This document shows positions 63,219 through 64,000 of a stretch of DNA of 64,000 nt, one piece after another (positions within the stretch are counted from its first letter, which is position 1; every line of letters begins with the position of its first letter). Made by a program: the position numbers and the translations under genes. This DNA is from an uncultured Eggerthella sp. (GTDB lineage: Bacteria; Actinomycetota; Coriobacteriia; Coriobacteriales; Eggerthellaceae), in contig CAUHNN010000004.1 of the NCBI GenBank assembly GCA_959607715.1, positions 48,341-112,340 of the forward strand. Direction: 5' to 3'. The notes beneath the pieces were generated by a model. That model made no database searches. It had not been told where the DNA came from and saw nothing but the letters and a program-made list of their open reading frames with translations.

Positions 63219-63815
63219 ATGCAGGCATCTTCTGCGATACAGAATCTCCTCGACGAACTCGAGCGCTTGCCCGGCGTGGGTCCAAAATCGGCTCAGCGCA
63301 TAGCCTATTGGGTTCTCAACGAGGACGCGATCAGCGCGACGCGTCTGGCGCGCGCAATCGTCGAGGTGAAGGAAACGGTGCATTTCTGCCCAAGGTGCTT
63401 TAACTACGCCCAGGGCGATCTATGCGATATCTGCGCTTCGGACAAGAGGGACGCCCATACTATCTGCGTTGTGTCCGAGCCGCGTGATATTCCGCCTATA
63501 GAGAGAACAGGCTCCTTCTTCGGCGTCTACCACGTGCTTGGAGGGACCTTGTCGCCCCTCGAGGGGATCGGCCCTGACGACCTTCGCATAGCGGAGTTGA
63601 TGGCCCGCCTGCAGGATCCTCTGGTCAAGGAAGTCATACTTGCGACGAACCCCAATATAGAAGGGGAGACCACGGCAAGCTATTTGGCGCGGTTGATCAA
63701 GCCGCTCGGGGTCAAGGTCTCGCGGCTTGCAAGCGGCCTTCCCGTCGGCGGAGACCTCGAGTTCGCCGACGAGGTGACGCTCGGTCGGGCTATCGAAACG
63801 CGACGTGAGCTTTGA
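63219..63815 (+). CDS. recR: Recombination mediator RecR
   Basis: A 198-residue DNA repair protein that works with RecF and RecO to load RecA. The helix-hairpin-helix (LERLPGVGPKSAQRIAYWVL) is at the N-terminus. The zinc finger reads CPRCFNYAQGDLCDICASDKR with four cysteines. The Toprim domain has ICVVSEPRDI and HVLGGTLSPLEGIGPDDLRI. The C-terminus includes ATNPNIEGETTASYLARL and the conserved RLASGLPVGGDLEFADE. It ends the dnaX-ybaB-recR cluster; a perfect-palindrome terminator follows. Confidence 0.97.
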   Translation: MQASSAIQNLLDELERLPGVGPKSAQRIAYWVLNEDAISATRLARAIVEVKETVHFCPRCFNYAQGDLCDICASDKRDAHTICVVSEPRDIPPIERTGSFFGVYHVLGGTLSPLEGIGPDDLRIAELMARLQDPLVKEVILATNPNIEGETTASYLARLIKPLGVKVSRLASGLPVGGDLEFADEVTLGRAIETRREL

Positions 63816-63844
63816 TGACCCCTTTCTTTTGCCAGTGCGCATCT

Positions 63845-63880
63845 AACGATACCCAAGGCCATATGGCCTTGGGTATCGTT
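63845..63880 (+). terminator. Terminator after recR (perfect 36-base palindrome)
   Basis: Arms of 18 bases (AACGATACCCAAGGCCAT and its complement) meet with no loop bases. TTGTTC follows. The last 120 bases of the window after it are AT-rich at first and hold no gene that I can support. Confidence 0.8.
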
Positions 63881-64000
63881 GTTCAGTAAAGTTTTATCAA
63901 TAGCCAATAAAGTGGCATATTGCGTATCTGAACAGGCGAAACTCTCCCCTGAAGCCGCGCCCTGCCGGGCCCTCCCGAAAAAAATCCCGGATTTCCCGGA

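Noticed and set aside
63881..64000. Possible gene or mobile-element edge after the recR terminator
   Set aside because: The stretch is short and cut by the window edge. It is AT-rich then GC-rich but contains no terminal repeat or credible frame.

Overview
The window is GC-rich bacterial chromosome from an actinobacterium. It is best explained as class Coriobacteriia, probably family Eggerthellaceae (inference). Supporting signs are GC-rich codon use with GTG and TTG starts, an anaerobe-type one-carbon set (Fhs, FchA, FolD), hydrogenase maturation proteins HypA and HypB, menaquinone methylation, a bacterial CaiB/BaiF CoA-transferase, and fused proteins (TsaB-RimI-TsaD, FolP-FolK, FeoA-FeoB). 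I see no insertion sequences, integrases, prophage genes, CRISPR arrays or rRNA operons. This is dense, mostly vertically inherited core chromosome, not an island.

Layout. At 1-8.4 kb there is the N-terminal part of a zinc-dependent phospholipase C-like gene, a UMF1-type permease, a pyridoxine kinase with a 58-codon membrane-peptide gene ahead of it, serS, two poorly known genes, and an envelope cluster (YtxH, PRC-barrel, TVP38, TM2). At 8.4-16.2 kb are a class I aldolase, an orphan prepilin peptidase, tRNA-Leu(CAA), an aminotransferase with a HAD phosphatase, a TetR regulator, ferritin, a holin-like protein, tilS and maf. At 16.3-24.3 kb are hpt-ftsH, folP-folK with birA, mntP, a MATE exporter and bioY. 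At 24.4-30.3 kb are a two-component system, coaX and the fhs-fchA-folD operon. At 30.3-35.5 kb is the tRNA t6A set (tsaE, then tsaB-rimI-tsaD fused), followed by a flavin reductase, a thioesterase and menG. At 35.6-39.9 kb are an amidohydrolase-fold protein without its metal ligands, tatA, tatC, hypA and hypB. At 40-43.7 kb are a CynX-type permease and CIRCE-controlled groES-groL. At 43.7-51.8 kb are an AEC carrier, two SPOUT RNA methylases flanking tRNA-Gln(TTG), a NYN ribonuclease, a FeoA-FeoB fusion, and an MFS exporter under a MerR regulator. At 52-64 kb are a CoA-transferase, rpsB-tsf, murA, an LCP-like protein, folC, the SRP RNA, a DedA protein, and dnaX-ybaB-recR.

How the genes work together. 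Folate runs through the window: folP-folK and folC make and glutamylate the cofactor, and fhs-fchA-folD interconvert its one-carbon forms. FolD has lost the two residues linked to cyclohydrolase chemistry, and a dedicated cyclohydrolase (FchA) lies immediately upstream, so the operon appears to divide the labour. The t6A genes make a three-domain fusion beside TsaE. Tat export genes sit directly before hypA-hypB, which fits export of cofactor-loaded hydrogenases, although no hydrogenase structural gene is here.

The most unusual observations are the amidohydrolase pseudoenzyme, the probably monofunctional FolD, the LCP protein lacking hallmark arginines, the triple t6A fusion, and three operator-like palindromes (beside a TetR gene, a MerR-linked exporter and a CoA-transferase promoter). 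I did not find a convincing multi-gene system of a wholly new kind.
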